NCBI RefSeq assembly: GCF_022354825.1
Contig: NZ_CP031168.1
Span: 1 to 64,000 of the forward strand
Direction of reading: 5' to 3'
DNA length: 64,000 nt
Source: Paenibacillus sp. H1-7
Lineage (GTDB): Bacteria > Bacillota > Bacilli > Paenibacillales > NBRC-103111
Position 1 is the first letter of the stretch, and the number at the start of each line of letters is the position of its first letter. This document shows, one piece after another, positions 18,219-28,281 of this stretch. Below the pieces are notes generated by a model. The model did no database searches and was not told the DNA's origin. It saw only the letters and a program-made list of their open reading frames with translations. Both the position numbers and the translations under genes were made by a program.

Positions 18219-20180
18219 ATGCCAAAGTTCCTGCTAAAGCGATGGCACGGCTTGCATATCGTATGGATATTTGTTTTATTGACGGTCTTGATATTCATTC
18301 TTATGGTATATCAATGGCTGATCAGTGTGATCGCCTTGTTTTTGTGCGGCATTTTGGCTTACTTCACTTTGAAGGCGGAGCAGGCGTTCCGCAAGGATTT
18401 GAACGATTATGTAGGAACGCTATCCCATCGGATCAAGCGAGCCGGCAATGAAGTCATCCATGAGCTACCGATCGGGATATTGCTGTATAACGAGGAGAAG
18501 ATCATTGAGTGGCACAACCCGTTCGTCGCCAAGATGGTGTCGAAGGAATCGCTGATAGGCGAATCGCTGGTGGAATTGTTTCCGGCGCTCAAGGCGCGCA
18601 AGGAAAAGGATTTGAAGCTCGAGATCGCCATCGGCAAAAGTATGTACCTGGTTCAAATCAAGCCGGACGAGCGGCTGTTGTATTTTACCGACATTACGGC
18701 GCACCGTACCTTGACGGCACGGTATGAGGAAGAGCGCATCGCAATGGGGATCGTCATGATGGACAATCTAGAAGAAGCGACGCAGGGGATGGATGATCAG
18801 ACCCGGAGCATCATGCTCGCGCGGGTGACCGGCGAGATTACGGAGTGGGCGCAAAAGAACAACGTCTACTTGCGGCGCACGGCATCAGACCGGTTCCTCA
18901 TTCTGATGAACACAAAAGGCCTGAAATCGCTCGAGCAATCCCGGTTTGAAATATTGGACGAGGTTCGCGACCTGACGATCGAGAACAAGCTTCCGCTGAC
19001 CTTGAGCATCGGGATCGCTGCCGGCATCGACTCGCTGACGGAGCTCGGACAGCTGGTGCAGACGAGCTTGGATATGGCGTTAGGACGCGGCGGCGACCAG
19101 GCGGCCGTCAAGGTCGGCGAGCGGCTGTCGTTCTACGGCGGACGCTCTAACGCTATCGAGAAGCGTACAAGAGTCCGGGCACGGGTTATCTCTCATGCCC
19201 TCCGCGATTTGATCAAGGAATGCGACAAAGTCATCATCATGGGTCACCGGTACCCGGATATGGATGCAATTGGCGCTGCGATCGGGGTGCTCAAGGCGGT
19301 CCATGTGAGCAATAAAGAAGGCTATATTGTGCTGGAAGGAATCAATCCTTCCATTCAAAAGCTGATGGATACAATATATGAAGACGAGAAGCTGAACCGG
19401 TGGTTCATTACCCCCGAGCAGGCGATGCAAATTACGAATCAGCGGACGCTCGCTGTCGTGGTGGATACGCACAAGGCTTCCATGGTTGCCGAGCCGAAGC
19501 TGCTGCAGCTGACGCAGCGCAAATTCGTCGTCGATCATCACCGCCGCGGAGAAGAATTCATTCAAGACGCGACGCTGGTGTACATGGAGCCTTACGCTTC
19601 CTCCACCTGTGAGCTCGTAACGGAGCTGCTGCAGTATTTCAACGACCGGTTGACGATGGGCGTGCTGGAAGCGACGGCGCTGCTTGCCGGGATTGTCGTG
19701 GACACGAAAAGCTTCAGTCTGCGTACCGGCGCCAGGACGTTCGAGGCGGCCTCTTTCTTAAGACGCAACGGAGCGGACTCGTCGCTGATCCAGAGGCTGT
19801 TGAAGGAGGATCTGGACGCATATATTCAGCGGTCCGAGGTCATCAAGAATGCGGTCATCATCCATGACCATATCGCAATAGCCGTCACGGAGCCTAACCG
19901 GAAATATTCGCAGTTGCTCATCGCGCAAGTTGCTGATACATTGTTAACTATGACAGGGGTAATGGCATCTTTTGTCATTGGCGAGCGGCCGGACGGTTTG
20001 ATCGGGATCAGCGCCAGGTCGCTGGGACAAATGAACGTTCAGGTGGTTATGGAACGGATGGGCGGCGGCGGTCATCTGACCAATGCTGCGACTCAGCTGG
20101 AGAGCACGGTAGCTGAAGCCGAGCAGAAGCTGAAACAAATACTAGATGAGATTGAAGCAGAGGAGGGGCTTTTCGAATGA
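18219..20180 (+). CDS. gdpP: Cyclic-di-AMP phosphodiesterase GdpP
   Basis: GdpP hydrolyses c-di-AMP and so affects cell-wall homeostasis, potassium balance and beta-lactam tolerance. The 653-residue protein has two N-terminal membrane helices (about 13-50), a PAS-like region (about 80-160), a degenerate GGDEF domain (about 170-300), a DHH domain with His343, Asp347, Asp349, Asp416 and the D439-H440-H441 triad, and a C-terminal DHHA1 domain with GGGGH. All catalytic metal ligands appear intact. It overlaps rplI by four bases. Confidence 0.95.
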   Translation: MPKFLLKRWHGLHIVWIFVLLTVLIFILMVYQWLISVIALFLCGILAYFTLKAEQAFRKDLNDYVGTLSHRIKRAGNEVIHELPIGILLYNEEKIIEWHNPFVAKMVSKESLIGESLVELFPALKARKEKDLKLEIAIGKSMYLVQIKPDERLLYFTDITAHRTLTARYEEERIAMGIVMMDNLEEATQGMDDQTRSIMLARVTGEITEWAQKNNVYLRRTASDRFLILMNTKGLKSLEQSRFEILDEVRDLTIENKLPLTLSIGIAAGIDSLTELGQLVQTSLDMALGRGGDQAAVKVGERLSFYGGRSNAIEKRTRVRARVISHALRDLIKECDKVIIMGHRYPDMDAIGAAIGVLKAVHVSNKEGYIVLEGINPSIQKLMDTIYEDEKLNRWFITPEQAMQITNQRTLAVVVDTHKASMVAEPKLLQLTQRKFVVDHHRRGEEFIQDATLVYMEPYASSTCELVTELLQYFNDRLTMGVLEATALLAGIVVDTKSFSLRTGARTFEAASFLRRNGADSSLIQRLLKEDLDAYIQRSEVIKNAVIIHDHIAIAVTEPNRKYSQLLIAQVADTLLTMTGVMASFVIGERPDGLIGISARSLGQMNVQVVMERMGGGGHLTNAATQLESTVAEAEQKLKQILDEIEAEEGLFE

Positions 20181-20623
20181 AAGTCATTTTGCTGAAGGAT
20201 GTTAAAGGTCAAGGTAAAAAAGGGGAAGTCAAAAACGTTTCCGAGGGCTACGCGAACAATTTCTTGTTCCCGCAGCAGCTGGCTGCACCGGCTAACGAAT
20301 CGTCGATGAAAGTGCTGGAAACCCAGAAGAAGGCGGAACAGCGGAAGAAGGATCAAGAGAAAGCCGACGCCGTTGAGCTTGGCAAAAAGCTGGAGGCGCT
20401 GACGGTTCAGCTGAAAGCGAAGTCCGGAAAAGACGGACGCTTGTTCGGCGCCATTACGAGCAAGCAAGTAGCGGAAGAGCTGGAGAAGCAGCAAAAGATC
20501 AAGCTGGACAAGCGGAAAATCATGATGGAGGATTCCATCCGTACGCTGGGAGTTACCGAGGTTGCCGTGAAGCTGCATCCGGAAGTCTCCTCGAAGCTGA
20601 AGGTCCATGTAACCGAAGAATAA
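20177..20623 (+). CDS. rplI: 50S ribosomal protein L9
   Basis: The 148-residue L9 begins [18 protein letters not shown], with the conserved NFLFPQ motif near residue 30, then a long charged helix and the C-terminal rRNA-binding domain containing DGRLFGAIT. Its ATG overlaps the gdpP stop. The gdpP-rplI-dnaB order is standard for Bacillota. Confidence 0.97.
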   Translation: MKVILLKDVKGQGKKGEVKNVSEGYANNFLFPQQLAAPANESSMKVLETQKKAEQRKKDQEKADAVELGKKLEALTVQLKAKSGKDGRLFGAITSKQVAEELEKQQKIKLDKRKIMMEDSIRTLGVTEVAVKLHPEVSSKLKVHVTEE

Positions 20624-20704
20624 TCCGGGCTGGATGAATATACTTATAGCTGCTGCGCTCCTTGCAATTGTATGATAGACAAGAGAGCGTTGCGGCAACC
20701 ACCG

Positions 20705-20727
20705 AGGCTTTCCTATAAGGAAAGCCT
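20705..20727. repeat. AGGCTTTCC hairpin (copy in rplI-dnaB spacer)
   Basis: AGGCTTTCC and GGAAAGCCT form a 9-bp stem around TATAA. The same core, AGGCTTTCCTATAA, recurs at 37633 and related GCTTTCC hairpins occur at 37421-37439 and 37674-37693. No T run follows, so it is not a typical terminator. Confidence 0.6.
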
Positions 20728-20838
20728 TCCTACTGTTCACCGTTGGATACAATAGAGAGCCGGGACGGCCGGGATAGGGCTCGGCCCATGTTTTCACAAA
20801 CCCATGACGGGGTCATTTCCTAAAGAGGAGGATACGAC

Positions 20839-22197
20839 TTGAACGCTGAAGGTATGTTTATGGATCGGATCCCTCCGCAAAACCTGGAAGCCGAGCAGGC
20901 CGTGCTCGGCGCTATTTTGCTTGACAGCGATTCGCTTGTCACCGCGATGGAACGTATTTCGAGCGATGATTTTTATCGCACATCGCACCAGCGTATTTTC
21001 GAATCCATGATCGAGCTGGCGGAGGAGAATGAGCCGATTGACCTGATCACGCTGACCGCGCGACTGCAAAACAAGCAGGAGCTGGAGGAAATCGGCGGGA
21101 TCAAGTATTTGTCGGAGCTGGCGAACGCGGTGCCGACAGCGGCCAATATCGACTACTACGCGCAAATCGTAGAAGAGAAGTCGATGCTGCGGCGGTTGAT
21201 CCGCGCCGCAACGAACATCGTCACCGACGGCTACGCCGCGGCGGATGATGTGGGCGATCTATTGAGCGATGCGGAGAAGCGCATTCTCGAAATATCGCAG
21301 CGCCGCTCGAGCACCGGCTTCGTAGCCATCCGCGACGTGCTGATGGAGGTGTTCGATAAGGTTGAATACCTTTATAACAATAAAGGAGGAACAACCGGAG
21401 TCAAATCGGGGTTCCACGATTTGGATAAGATGACGTCCGGCTTTCAGCGCTCGGACTTGATCATTGTAGCCGCCCGTCCTTCCGTAGGTAAGACGGCCTT
21501 CGCATTGAACATCGCACAGAACGTTGGGGTGCGCGAGAAGGAGACCGTCGCCATCTTCAGTCTGGAGATGGGCGCCGCGCAGCTGGTGCAGCGTATGATC
21601 TGCGCCGAAGCCAACGTCGACGCCGGACGCATGCGGACAGGCTTCCTGGAGGGCGACGATTGGGAGAAGCTGACGATGGCTATCGGAGCTTTGTCCGAAG
21701 CGAACATTTATATCGACGACTCGCCTTCGGTAACGGTCGCCGATATTCGCGCCAAGTGCCGGCGGTTGAAGCAGGAGAGGGGACTCGGCATGATTTTGAT
21801 CGACTACCTTCAGCTGATTCACGGACGGGGCAAAGGAGATAACCGGCAGCAGGAAGTATCCGAGATTTCGCGTACGCTGAAGCAAATCGCCCGTGAGCTC
21901 GATGTTCCGGTCATCGCACTGTCGCAGCTGAGCCGGGGCGTAGAGCAGCGTCAAGACAAGCGGCCGATGATGTCCGACTTGCGGGAATCCGGTTCAATCG
22001 AGCAGGATGCCGATATCGTCGCGTTTTTGTACCGGGACGATTATTACGACAAGGAATCGGAGAAGAAGAACATCATCGAGATCATTATCGCCAAGCAGCG
22101 GAACGGTCCGGTAGGCACGGTCGAGCTTGCTTTTTTGAAAAACTTCAACAAGTTTGTCAGTCTCGACCGGACGCATCAAGATATGGCTGCCGGGTAA
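20839..22197 (+). CDS. dnaB: Replicative DNA helicase DnaB (DnaC in Bacillus nomenclature)
   Basis: This is the hexameric 5'-3' helicase of the replication fork. The 452-residue protein has the N-terminal domain (PPQNLEAEQAVLGAILL) and a RecA-type ATPase domain with Walker A ARPSVGKTAF, Walker B ILIDYLQL and the DLRESGSIEQDAD segment. The TTG start at 20839 follows AGGAGG (20826-20831) by seven bases. No intein is present. Confidence 0.96.
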   Translation: MNAEGMFMDRIPPQNLEAEQAVLGAILLDSDSLVTAMERISSDDFYRTSHQRIFESMIELAEENEPIDLITLTARLQNKQELEEIGGIKYLSELANAVPTAANIDYYAQIVEEKSMLRRLIRAATNIVTDGYAAADDVGDLLSDAEKRILEISQRRSSTGFVAIRDVLMEVFDKVEYLYNNKGGTTGVKSGFHDLDKMTSGFQRSDLIIVAARPSVGKTAFALNIAQNVGVREKETVAIFSLEMGAAQLVQRMICAEANVDAGRMRTGFLEGDDWEKLTMAIGALSEANIYIDDSPSVTVADIRAKCRRLKQERGLGMILIDYLQLIHGRGKGDNRQQEVSEISRTLKQIARELDVPVIALSQLSRGVEQRQDKRPMMSDLRESGSIEQDADIVAFLYRDDYYDKESEKKNIIEIIIAKQRNGPVGTVELAFLKNFNKFVSLDRTHQDMAAG

Positions 22198-22279
22198 TTC
22201 TAATGTTGCACGGGGAACAAAATCGGCTGCAGTCATGCATCAATGCAGCATTTTGGCGTCGCATTTTCAAATATGAAAT

Positions 22280-22323
22280 ATATCCGAACAATGGTACAGA
22301 GGCCTGCACTATTGTTCGTTTTT
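22280..22323. promoter_or_regulatory. Pair of inverted PurBoxes (PurR operator) upstream of purA
   Basis: ATATCCGAACAAT (22280-22292) fits the Bacillus PurBox AWWWCCGAACWWT exactly. ATTGTTCGTTTTT (22311-22323), read on the other strand, fits it with one mismatch. The two boxes are inverted with 18 bases between them, close to the spacing known for PurR sites, and directly abut the purA -35 element. PurR repression relieved by PRPP is expected from Bacillus; purR itself is not in this window. Confidence 0.75.
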
Positions 22324-22324
22324 A

Positions 22325-22353
22325 TTGACTTTACCGCGTTGTACTGATAAAAT
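22325..22353 (+). promoter_or_regulatory. Candidate purA promoter
   Basis: TTGACT (22325-22330) and TAAAAT (22348-22353) are separated by 17 bases, about 65 bp upstream of the start codon. The -35 element begins two bases after the second PurBox, consistent with direct repression by PurR. Confidence 0.65.
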
Positions 22354-22418
22354 ATTCATGGTGCTTTTAGGCCTTTTGGCTAATTATAGGTGAATCTCAC
22401 CTAATGGGGGTTATGTGC

Positions 22419-23702
22419 ATGTCAACGGTTGTGGTTGTCGGAACCCAATGGGGCGATGAAGGAAAAGGAAAGATTACGGATTTCCTGGCTGAATCCGCTG
22501 AAGTGGTGGCACGTTATCAAGGCGGTAACAATGCCGGCCATACGATTTTGATTGATGACAAGAAATATAAGCTGACGATGATTCCTTCGGGTATTTTTTA
22601 CAAAGATAAAGTATGTGTGATCGGCAACGGGATGGTTATTAATCCGGGCGCGTTGCTGGATGAAATTCAATATATTCATGAGAACGGCTTTACTACGGAT
22701 AACCTGAAAATCAGCGATCGCGCGCATGTTATCATGCCGTATCATCTGGTGCTGGACGGTCTTGAAGAAGAGCGCAAAGGCGACAACAAAATCGGTACGA
22801 CCCGCAAAGGGATCGGCCCTTGCTATATGGATAAAGCGGCGAGAAACGGCATTCGTATCGCCGACCTGATGGACGCGAAAGAATTCGAGCGTAAGGTTCG
22901 CCATCTGGTTGCCGAGAAGAACGTGCTGATCGAGCAAGTATACGGTTCGAAAGGCTTGGATGCCGACGCTATCATTAATGAATACTTGGGCTATGCAGAG
23001 CGTATCCGTCAATATGTGACCGATACTTCCGTTGTGTTGAACGATTTGATCGACGATGGCAAGAAGGTGCTGTTCGAAGGCGCACAAGGCGTTATGCTGG
23101 ATATCGACCAAGGTACATATCCGTATGTTACTTCGTCCAACCCTTCGGCTGGCGGCGTATGTATCGGTTCCGGCGTAGGACCGACCAAAATCCGTCAAAT
23201 CATCGGCGTAGCCAAGTCGTACACTACCCGTGTCGGCGACGGTCCGTTCCCTACCGAGCTTCATAATGAAACCGGGAACTGGATTCGCGAGAAGGGTCAC
23301 GAGTACGGTACAGTAACCGGCAGACCTCGTCGTGTAGGCTGGTTCGACAGCGTTGTTGTCCGTCATGCGCGTCGCGTAAGCGGCATTACCGGCTTGTCCT
23401 TGAACTCTCTGGACGTTCTGGCGGGCCTCGAAACGGTCAAAATTTGTACCGCTTATAAATACCGCGGCGAAGTGATCGAGCATTACCCTGCAAGCCTGAA
23501 CATGCTGGCAGAGTGCGAAGCGGTGTATGAGGAGCTTCCAGGCTGGAGCGAGGACATCACCGGCGTTCGTAAGCTGGAGGATTTGCCGGCTAATGCAAGA
23601 CGCTACGTTGAGCGCGTATCCGAGCTGACAGGCATCCCAATCGCTATTTTCTCGGTTGGCCGTAATCGTGAGCAAACGAACCTGGTAAGACCGATCTATT
23701 AA
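22419..23702 (+). CDS. purA: Adenylosuccinate synthase
   Basis: PurA joins IMP and aspartate with GTP hydrolysis in the first step from IMP to AMP. The 427-residue form starting [18 protein letters not shown] shows the GDEGKGK GTP-binding loop right at the N-terminus, with [15 protein letters not shown] and RPRRVGWFD downstream. The ATG at 22419 follows GGGGG by eight bases; the in-frame ATGs at 22404 and 22413 are badly placed. A PurBox pair upstream points to purine control. Confidence 0.96.
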   Translation: MSTVVVVGTQWGDEGKGKITDFLAESAEVVARYQGGNNAGHTILIDDKKYKLTMIPSGIFYKDKVCVIGNGMVINPGALLDEIQYIHENGFTTDNLKISDRAHVIMPYHLVLDGLEEERKGDNKIGTTRKGIGPCYMDKAARNGIRIADLMDAKEFERKVRHLVAEKNVLIEQVYGSKGLDADAIINEYLGYAERIRQYVTDTSVVLNDLIDDGKKVLFEGAQGVMLDIDQGTYPYVTSSNPSAGGVCIGSGVGPTKIRQIIGVAKSYTTRVGDGPFPTELHNETGNWIREKGHEYGTVTGRPRRVGWFDSVVVRHARRVSGITGLSLNSLDVLAGLETVKICTAYKYRGEVIEHYPASLNMLAECEAVYEELPGWSEDITGVRKLEDLPANARRYVERVSELTGIPIAIFSVGRNREQTNLVRPIY

Positions 23703-23732
23703 TTGTACCGTCTTCAATACGGTACGAATATC

Positions 23733-23773
23733 AACCTCCTGAGGCTGTATGTTGAGCTTCGGGAGGTTTTTTT
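23733..23773 (+). terminator. Intrinsic terminator after purA
   Basis: AACCTCC (23733-23739) pairs with GGAGGTT (23762-23768), followed by a T run to 23773. A separate perfect hairpin, GTACCGT/ACGGTAC (23705-23725), lies between the purA stop and the terminator. Confidence 0.8.
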
Positions 23774-23851
23774 ACGTGGAAAACGTCTGAAAGTTCAATT
23801 CGCCTCATAGACAATGACTATGGACAGAAAGTAAAATGAACTGTGAAAAAA

Positions 23852-23909
23852 GTTCCGTTCCCATCCATCCGGGCAAGACCGAAAGCGTTCCGTTCAGCGG
23901 AATACCCGG
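23852..23909. promoter_or_regulatory. GTTCCGTTC direct repeats and nested inverted repeats before the ArsR-type gene
   Basis: GTTCCGTTC occurs at 23852-23860 and 23887-23895. The second copy lies in a hairpin (TTCCG/CGGAA, 23888-23892 with 23898-23902) enclosed by CCGGG/CCCGG (23869-23873 with 23905-23909). This is a plausible operator or structured leader for the regulator that follows; it is not a riboswitch class I recognise. Confidence 0.35.
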
Positions 23910-23942
23910 CACCCTAGTCTGTATTTACGTATGGAGGCGTCT

Positions 23943-24869
23943 ATGCTTAATTTGGACATAAGTAAGCCTGATGAGCTGGCAAAGGTAGCGCACGCCTTGG
24001 CTTCCGAGGTCAGAATCCACATTCTTCATCTGCTGAACACCCGCAACATGAACATTATGGAGATAGCTGAATCGCTGCATATTCCGGTATCGACCGCGGC
24101 ATCCCATATTCGGATTCTAGAGAAGGCGGGGCTGGTCTTGACCGAGCTGCAGCCCGGCATCCGCGGTGTCATGAAGGTGTGCAGCCGAAGCTTTCATGAT
24201 GTGCATATTAACCTGAATCCGGGGACGTTCGTACAGAACGGCATTCACGCTTACGAGATCGATATGCCTGTCGGGCAGTTTGTCGACTGTGAGGTGTATC
24301 CAACGTGCGGCATGGCCAATTCCACGCAGATGATCATTCCCGAGGACAGTCCCTCGAGCTTTTTCCATCCGAACCGGGCGACGGCGCAGCTAATATGGTT
24401 TCGGAAAGGCTACGTGGAGTACAAGTTTCCGCTGGGCACCGCCTACAAACCGGGCGTGGAATCGGTACAGTTCAGCCTGGAGCTCTGCTCGGAGGCGCCA
24501 AGCTACGATAACGACTGGCCGTCCGATATTACGGTATGGGTCAATGACATGGAAATTGGAACGTGGACGTGTCCGGGAGATTTCGGGGGGCGGAAGGGAC
24601 GGCTGAACCCGGCCTGGTGGTCTGACCATAACACGCAGTTCGGTGTGGTGAAGACGTGGAAAATCGATAAATCCAAATCGTCTATCGACGATGTGCCTAT
24701 CTCGAATGTCAACGTCACCGATCTTAAGCTGGCGCAGAGCGACTTCGTCACGTTCAAGATCGGGGTCAAATCGAATGCGGTCCATAAGGGCGGCATTAAC
24801 TTGTTTGGCAAAGAATTCGGAGACTTCGAGCATGATATTAAGATGAAGGTCACCTATCAGGAATCATAG
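23943..24869 (+). CDS. ArsR-type winged-helix transcriptional regulator with C-terminal effector domain
   Basis: The 308-residue form starting at ATG 23943 (GGAGG five bases upstream) has an N-terminal winged helix: EVRIHILHLLNTRNMNIMEIAESL, then IPVSTAASHIRILEKAGLV as recognition helix (about 45-65). The remaining ~220 residues are an uncharacterised domain rich in aromatic residues with several cysteines (CEVYPTCG) and WTCPGDFGGRKGR, unlike small metal-sensing ArsR proteins. It precedes a sugar ABC transporter and a glycosidase on the same strand, so a sugar-responsive role is likely by context. Confidence 0.75.
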   Translation: MLNLDISKPDELAKVAHALASEVRIHILHLLNTRNMNIMEIAESLHIPVSTAASHIRILEKAGLVLTELQPGIRGVMKVCSRSFHDVHINLNPGTFVQNGIHAYEIDMPVGQFVDCEVYPTCGMANSTQMIIPEDSPSSFFHPNRATAQLIWFRKGYVEYKFPLGTAYKPGVESVQFSLELCSEAPSYDNDWPSDITVWVNDMEIGTWTCPGDFGGRKGRLNPAWWSDHNTQFGVVKTWKIDKSKSSIDDVPISNVNVTDLKLAQSDFVTFKIGVKSNAVHKGGINLFGKEFGDFEHDIKMKVTYQES

Positions 24870-24892
24870 AATCATAGATGGACAACCATCGG

Positions 24893-24932
24893 GAGACTGC
24901 CGGCGCTGCTTGCGTGGGGAGTCTCTTTTTTT
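24893..24932 (+). terminator. Intrinsic terminator after the ArsR-type gene
   Basis: GAGACT (24893-24898) pairs with AGTCTC (24920-24925) and a seven-T run follows. It separates the regulator from the transport genes. Confidence 0.65.
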
Positions 24933-25178
24933 GTGTCTGCAAAAGAAGCCATGAGCCGCGGACTGTCCTTTATTACAAAAAAACGGTAATAAATCACGAT
25001 ATAGTGAACGAAAGTAAGCGCAGGACAAGCCTGTATCCCCGAAAGCACTACGAATGTTCCCCAAAAAGAAATGACCATCGATAGCATTCTTGGATCTACC
25101 GTTACATAAATATTGTAATGAAACAAGGATGTCGTTTCGTTATCGTTCGGAACACTATGATGAAGGGGAGTGTAATCT
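24933..25178. other. Upstream region of the sugar ABC operon, no gene seen
   Basis: No credible coding sequence. An inverted repeat GAAAC-N9-GTTTC (25120-25138) lies about 40 bp upstream of the binding-protein gene and may be an operator. I could not pick a convincing promoter; GGGGAG at 25157-25162 would be part of the ribosome binding region of the next gene. Confidence 0.35.
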
Positions 25179-26474
25179 ATGAAGAAAGGGCTTTCATTAC
25201 TACTATCGCTGGTTCTTGTTCTTGGGCTGCTTGCAGCCTGCACATCCGGCGGGACCAAGGCAGGGGAAGGGGGCGACAAGCCGCCTGCCTCGAACGGCAA
25301 GGTAGAGCTTGTGTTCTGGTCTCTATTCAGCGGCGGAGACGGAGATTTCATGCAGCAGATGATCGATTCGTTCAACAAGGACAATCCGAATATCCAGGTG
25401 AAAAACGTGATGCTGGAATGGGGGGAATATTACACCAAGCTGATCACCGGGGTTTCGTCCGGCAACGGCCCGGATATTGGCGTTTCCCATACGTCCAAAC
25501 TTCCGGAGCTGATCAAGCAAGGCGTTGTAACGGAGCTGGATGCGCCGGCTAAACTATCGAATCTGGACTGGAGCTCTTTTAATCAGAACATTATGAATGC
25601 GACCATGCTGAACGGCAAGCACTACGCGGTCCCTATCGATACCCATCCCTTCATCTTTTTCTATAACAAAGCGCTGCTGAAGCAGGCAGGCCTGCTCGAC
25701 GATAAGGGCAAACCGATCATGACCCAGTCGGCGCAAGGCTTCGTGGATTTCGCCGTGAAGCTGAAGTCGAGCCTCCAAAGCAACCAGATGGCTTTCGCCT
25801 TCCCGAGCAAAGGTGACGATCCGTATCGTCTCTGGTGGGCGCTATATACACAGCTCGGCGGCAAGGATGTCATAGCCGACGATTTGAAAACCCCTTCGAT
25901 CGATATGGCCAAGGCGGTTCAAGCGGCCAACTACATTAAAGATTTGTACCACAAGCAGCAGGTCATTCCGCTGAATCTGGAAAACTTCACGAAATCGTTC
26001 CAGGCGGGCAATGCCGGATTCTTCATGTCGGGGGTATGGAACACCGGCACGATGGAGCAGACGAACGGCTTGGATTTCGGCGTCATGCCGATCCCGAAAT
26101 TTTTTGACAAGCAAGCGACCTGGGGCGATTCCCATACGCTCATCCTTCCGATTCAGAAGAAAGAGGATCAGGCAAAGCAAAAAGCAGCCATCACCTTCAT
26201 GAACTATATTGCCGACCACGGCCAAATATGGGCCAAAGCGGGACATATCCCGGCGAAGTCCAAAATCGTCGACGATCCGGAATTCAAGAAGCTTCCTTAC
26301 CGAAGCGATTACGTAGCCGTTGCCGACACCGTCAGCTTCAACAAGCCTTCGGCCTATAACTGGGCGGTCAAAACCGTCGTCATCCGCAACCTGGATACGA
26401 TCTGGAACAACAGCGTTCCGACGGAAGACGCCTTTAAGAAAATGATTGAGGAAATGAAAACAGTCATCAAGTAA
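25179..26474 (+). CDS. Sugar ABC transporter substrate-binding lipoprotein
   Basis: This is the extracellular receptor of a carbohydrate (CUT1) ABC importer. The 431-residue protein has a lipoprotein signal peptide with lipobox LAAC (Cys21), a low-complexity linker, then the bacterial type 1 solute-binding fold (ELVFWSLFSGGDGDFMQQ; FFMSGVWNTG). Two permease genes follow. No ATPase gene is present here, so the importer probably uses a shared MsmX-type ATPase. Substrate specificity cannot be read; a beta-linked sugar is suggested by the adjacent GH2 enzyme. Confidence 0.9.
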   Translation: MKKGLSLLLSLVLVLGLLAACTSGGTKAGEGGDKPPASNGKVELVFWSLFSGGDGDFMQQMIDSFNKDNPNIQVKNVMLEWGEYYTKLITGVSSGNGPDIGVSHTSKLPELIKQGVVTELDAPAKLSNLDWSSFNQNIMNATMLNGKHYAVPIDTHPFIFFYNKALLKQAGLLDDKGKPIMTQSAQGFVDFAVKLKSSLQSNQMAFAFPSKGDDPYRLWWALYTQLGGKDVIADDLKTPSIDMAKAVQAANYIKDLYHKQQVIPLNLENFTKSFQAGNAGFFMSGVWNTGTMEQTNGLDFGVMPIPKFFDKQATWGDSHTLILPIQKKEDQAKQKAAITFMNYIADHGQIWAKAGHIPAKSKIVDDPEFKKLPYRSDYVAVADTVSFNKPSAYNWAVKTVVIRNLDTIWNNSVPTEDAFKKMIEEMKTVIK

Positions 26475-26563
26475 AAACGCCTGATGAATCTTACGTCCGG
26501 AAGCTCGGAGCGGGCGAAGGATGCCCCTCCGGGCTTATAAGGATCCAGTGAGAGAGGTGCGCA

Positions 26564-27439
26564 ATGAAAAGCAAGAAACGGATAGGGAACCTGAAGGCGG
26601 TTCCGTTCCTTCTGCCTTTTTTTATCGTCTATGTTCTGTTCACGATCTATCCGATGCTGAAGGGCTTGCAAATGAGCCTGTATCATTGGACGCTGATAAA
26701 GAAAATGGACTATGTGGGATTGGCCAACTATGCCGCCATGCTCAAGGACCCGCAATTTTGGGAAGCGCTGAAGAACACGACGCTGTTCGTCCTGCTGTCG
26801 ACTCCGGGGATGATCGTGCTGGCGCTCGTGCTGGCATTGCTTGCGAATATGAAAACGAGGTTCCGTACGTTTTTGCGGGGGAGCTACTTTTTGCCGGGCA
26901 TCCTGTCGGTCTCCGTCATTTCCTTCCTGGCGATCTTCATGCTCCAGCCGTATACGGGCTTTATCAATTCGCTGCTGCATCTTCTAGGGAGTACGGCGGA
27001 ACCGTTCTGGCTGGCCGACAAAACTCTCGCATGGGTATCCATTGTAGGCGTGACGCTGTGGTGGACGGTCGGGTTCAATATGGTGCTGTACCTTGCCTCT
27101 CTGCAGGATATTCCCGACTATTTGTACGAAGCGGGGAAAATCGACGGCGCCACGGACGGGCAGCTGTTCTGGCACGTGACATTACCTCTGCTGGGGCCGA
27201 TCACGCGGGTCATCCTGCTGCTGCAAATCATCGCCTCCTACAAGGTGTTCTCGCAAATCTGGCTCATTACAAGAGGAGGGCCCGGCACCAAGACGAGGCC
27301 CATCATCCAATACATATATGAGACCGGCTTTAAAAATAACGATTTGGGCTACGCAGCCACGATGTCGTACGCATTGTTTGTGATTTTGCTCGTGCTTGCC
27401 TTTGTTCAGCTCAAGGTAAAGCCTAAGGAGGAGGTCTAG
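26564..27439 (+). CDS. Sugar ABC transporter permease (MalF-like)
   Basis: This is one membrane subunit of the importer. The 291-residue protein has six likely membrane helices and the EAA loop that contacts the ATPase (YEAGKIDGATDGQLFWHVTLP, around residues 188-208). GAGAGAGG precedes the ATG. The next permease begins immediately at its stop codon. Confidence 0.92.
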   Translation: MKSKKRIGNLKAVPFLLPFFIVYVLFTIYPMLKGLQMSLYHWTLIKKMDYVGLANYAAMLKDPQFWEALKNTTLFVLLSTPGMIVLALVLALLANMKTRFRTFLRGSYFLPGILSVSVISFLAIFMLQPYTGFINSLLHLLGSTAEPFWLADKTLAWVSIVGVTLWWTVGFNMVLYLASLQDIPDYLYEAGKIDGATDGQLFWHVTLPLLGPITRVILLLQIIASYKVFSQIWLITRGGPGTKTRPIIQYIYETGFKNNDLGYAATMSYALFVILLVLAFVQLKVKPKEEV

Positions 27440-28264
27440 GTGAAGTCTGTCACGCTGCTGCATCGGATCCAGCTGGTTATCGCCATCATTATCGCAGTAT
27501 GTTTCCTGATACCGGTGGTCTGGATGCTGTTCGTCTCTATCAAGACCGAAGGCTCGCCGATCAAAACGCTGGTCGACTGGTTTTTGCCGCCGTATACGTT
27601 CGACAATTACTCCAAGGTGCTAAGCAAAACGTCGATGCTCCGGTGGATGGGCAACAGCCTGTTTATCGCATTGGTCAAGACGGTGCTGACCGTGCTGTTC
27701 ACTTCTCTGGCTGCCTTCGCCATTTCGAAAATTCAATTTCACTATAAACAGGCGATCTTCCTGTTCTTTGTCGCCGGCCTGATGATTCCCGGAGAAGCGA
27801 CGATCATTCCGCTCTATGCCGTGGTAAAGGATATGGAGCTGCTGGATAGCTATCTGGGTATTATTTTGCCGGGGATTGCTGCGCCTCTTGGGGTTGTCAT
27901 TTTAAAAAGCTTCTTCGACGGTGTGCCGAGAGAACTGGTCGAGAGCGCGGAAATCGACGGCTGCGGCTCGTTCAAAACGTACAGCACGATCGTGCTTCCG
28001 CTGGCCAAGCCGGCCATCGCATCCCTTTCCATCTTCACCTTCATCGGATCGTGGAACAATTTCCTGTGGCCGTACTTGTCCATTACTTCCGAGGAGCTGT
28101 ATACGGTGCCTGTCGGCATCCCTACGCTGCTCGCGAACTATACGGTCGACTACGTGACTCCTATGACTGTGAATGCTATCGCATCGATACCGGTCATTAT
28201 TGCGTTCATGCTGTTTGAAAAACAAATCGTCAAGGGCATCAGCTTCAGCGGAATTAAAGGATAA
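27440..28264 (+). CDS. Carbohydrate ABC transporter permease (MalG-like)
   Basis: This is the second membrane subunit. The 274-residue protein has six membrane helices and an EAA loop (ELVESAEIDGCGSFKTYSTI, around 173-192). It starts at GTG after AGGAGG located within the end of the previous gene, so translation is coupled. It is followed 17 bp later by the GH2 glycosidase gene. Confidence 0.92.
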   Translation: MKSVTLLHRIQLVIAIIIAVCFLIPVVWMLFVSIKTEGSPIKTLVDWFLPPYTFDNYSKVLSKTSMLRWMGNSLFIALVKTVLTVLFTSLAAFAISKIQFHYKQAIFLFFVAGLMIPGEATIIPLYAVVKDMELLDSYLGIILPGIAAPLGVVILKSFFDGVPRELVESAEIDGCGSFKTYSTIVLPLAKPAIASLSIFTFIGSWNNFLWPYLSITSEELYTVPVGIPTLLANYTVDYVTPMTVNAIASIPVIIAFMLFEKQIVKGISFSGIKG

Positions 28265-28281
28265 GAGGAGGAGAACAGATA

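Noticed and set aside
22204-22219. Third parS site
   Set aside because: TGTTGCACGGGGAACA breaks the central CACGTG core that ParB needs; kept only as a possible degenerate site.
22422-23717. 431-residue open frame on the minus strand
   Set aside because: It is antisense to purA over its whole length with no recognisable domain.
23869-23909. Riboswitch upstream of the ArsR-type gene
   Set aside because: The nested stems do not match any riboswitch consensus I can recall; a protein operator is as likely.
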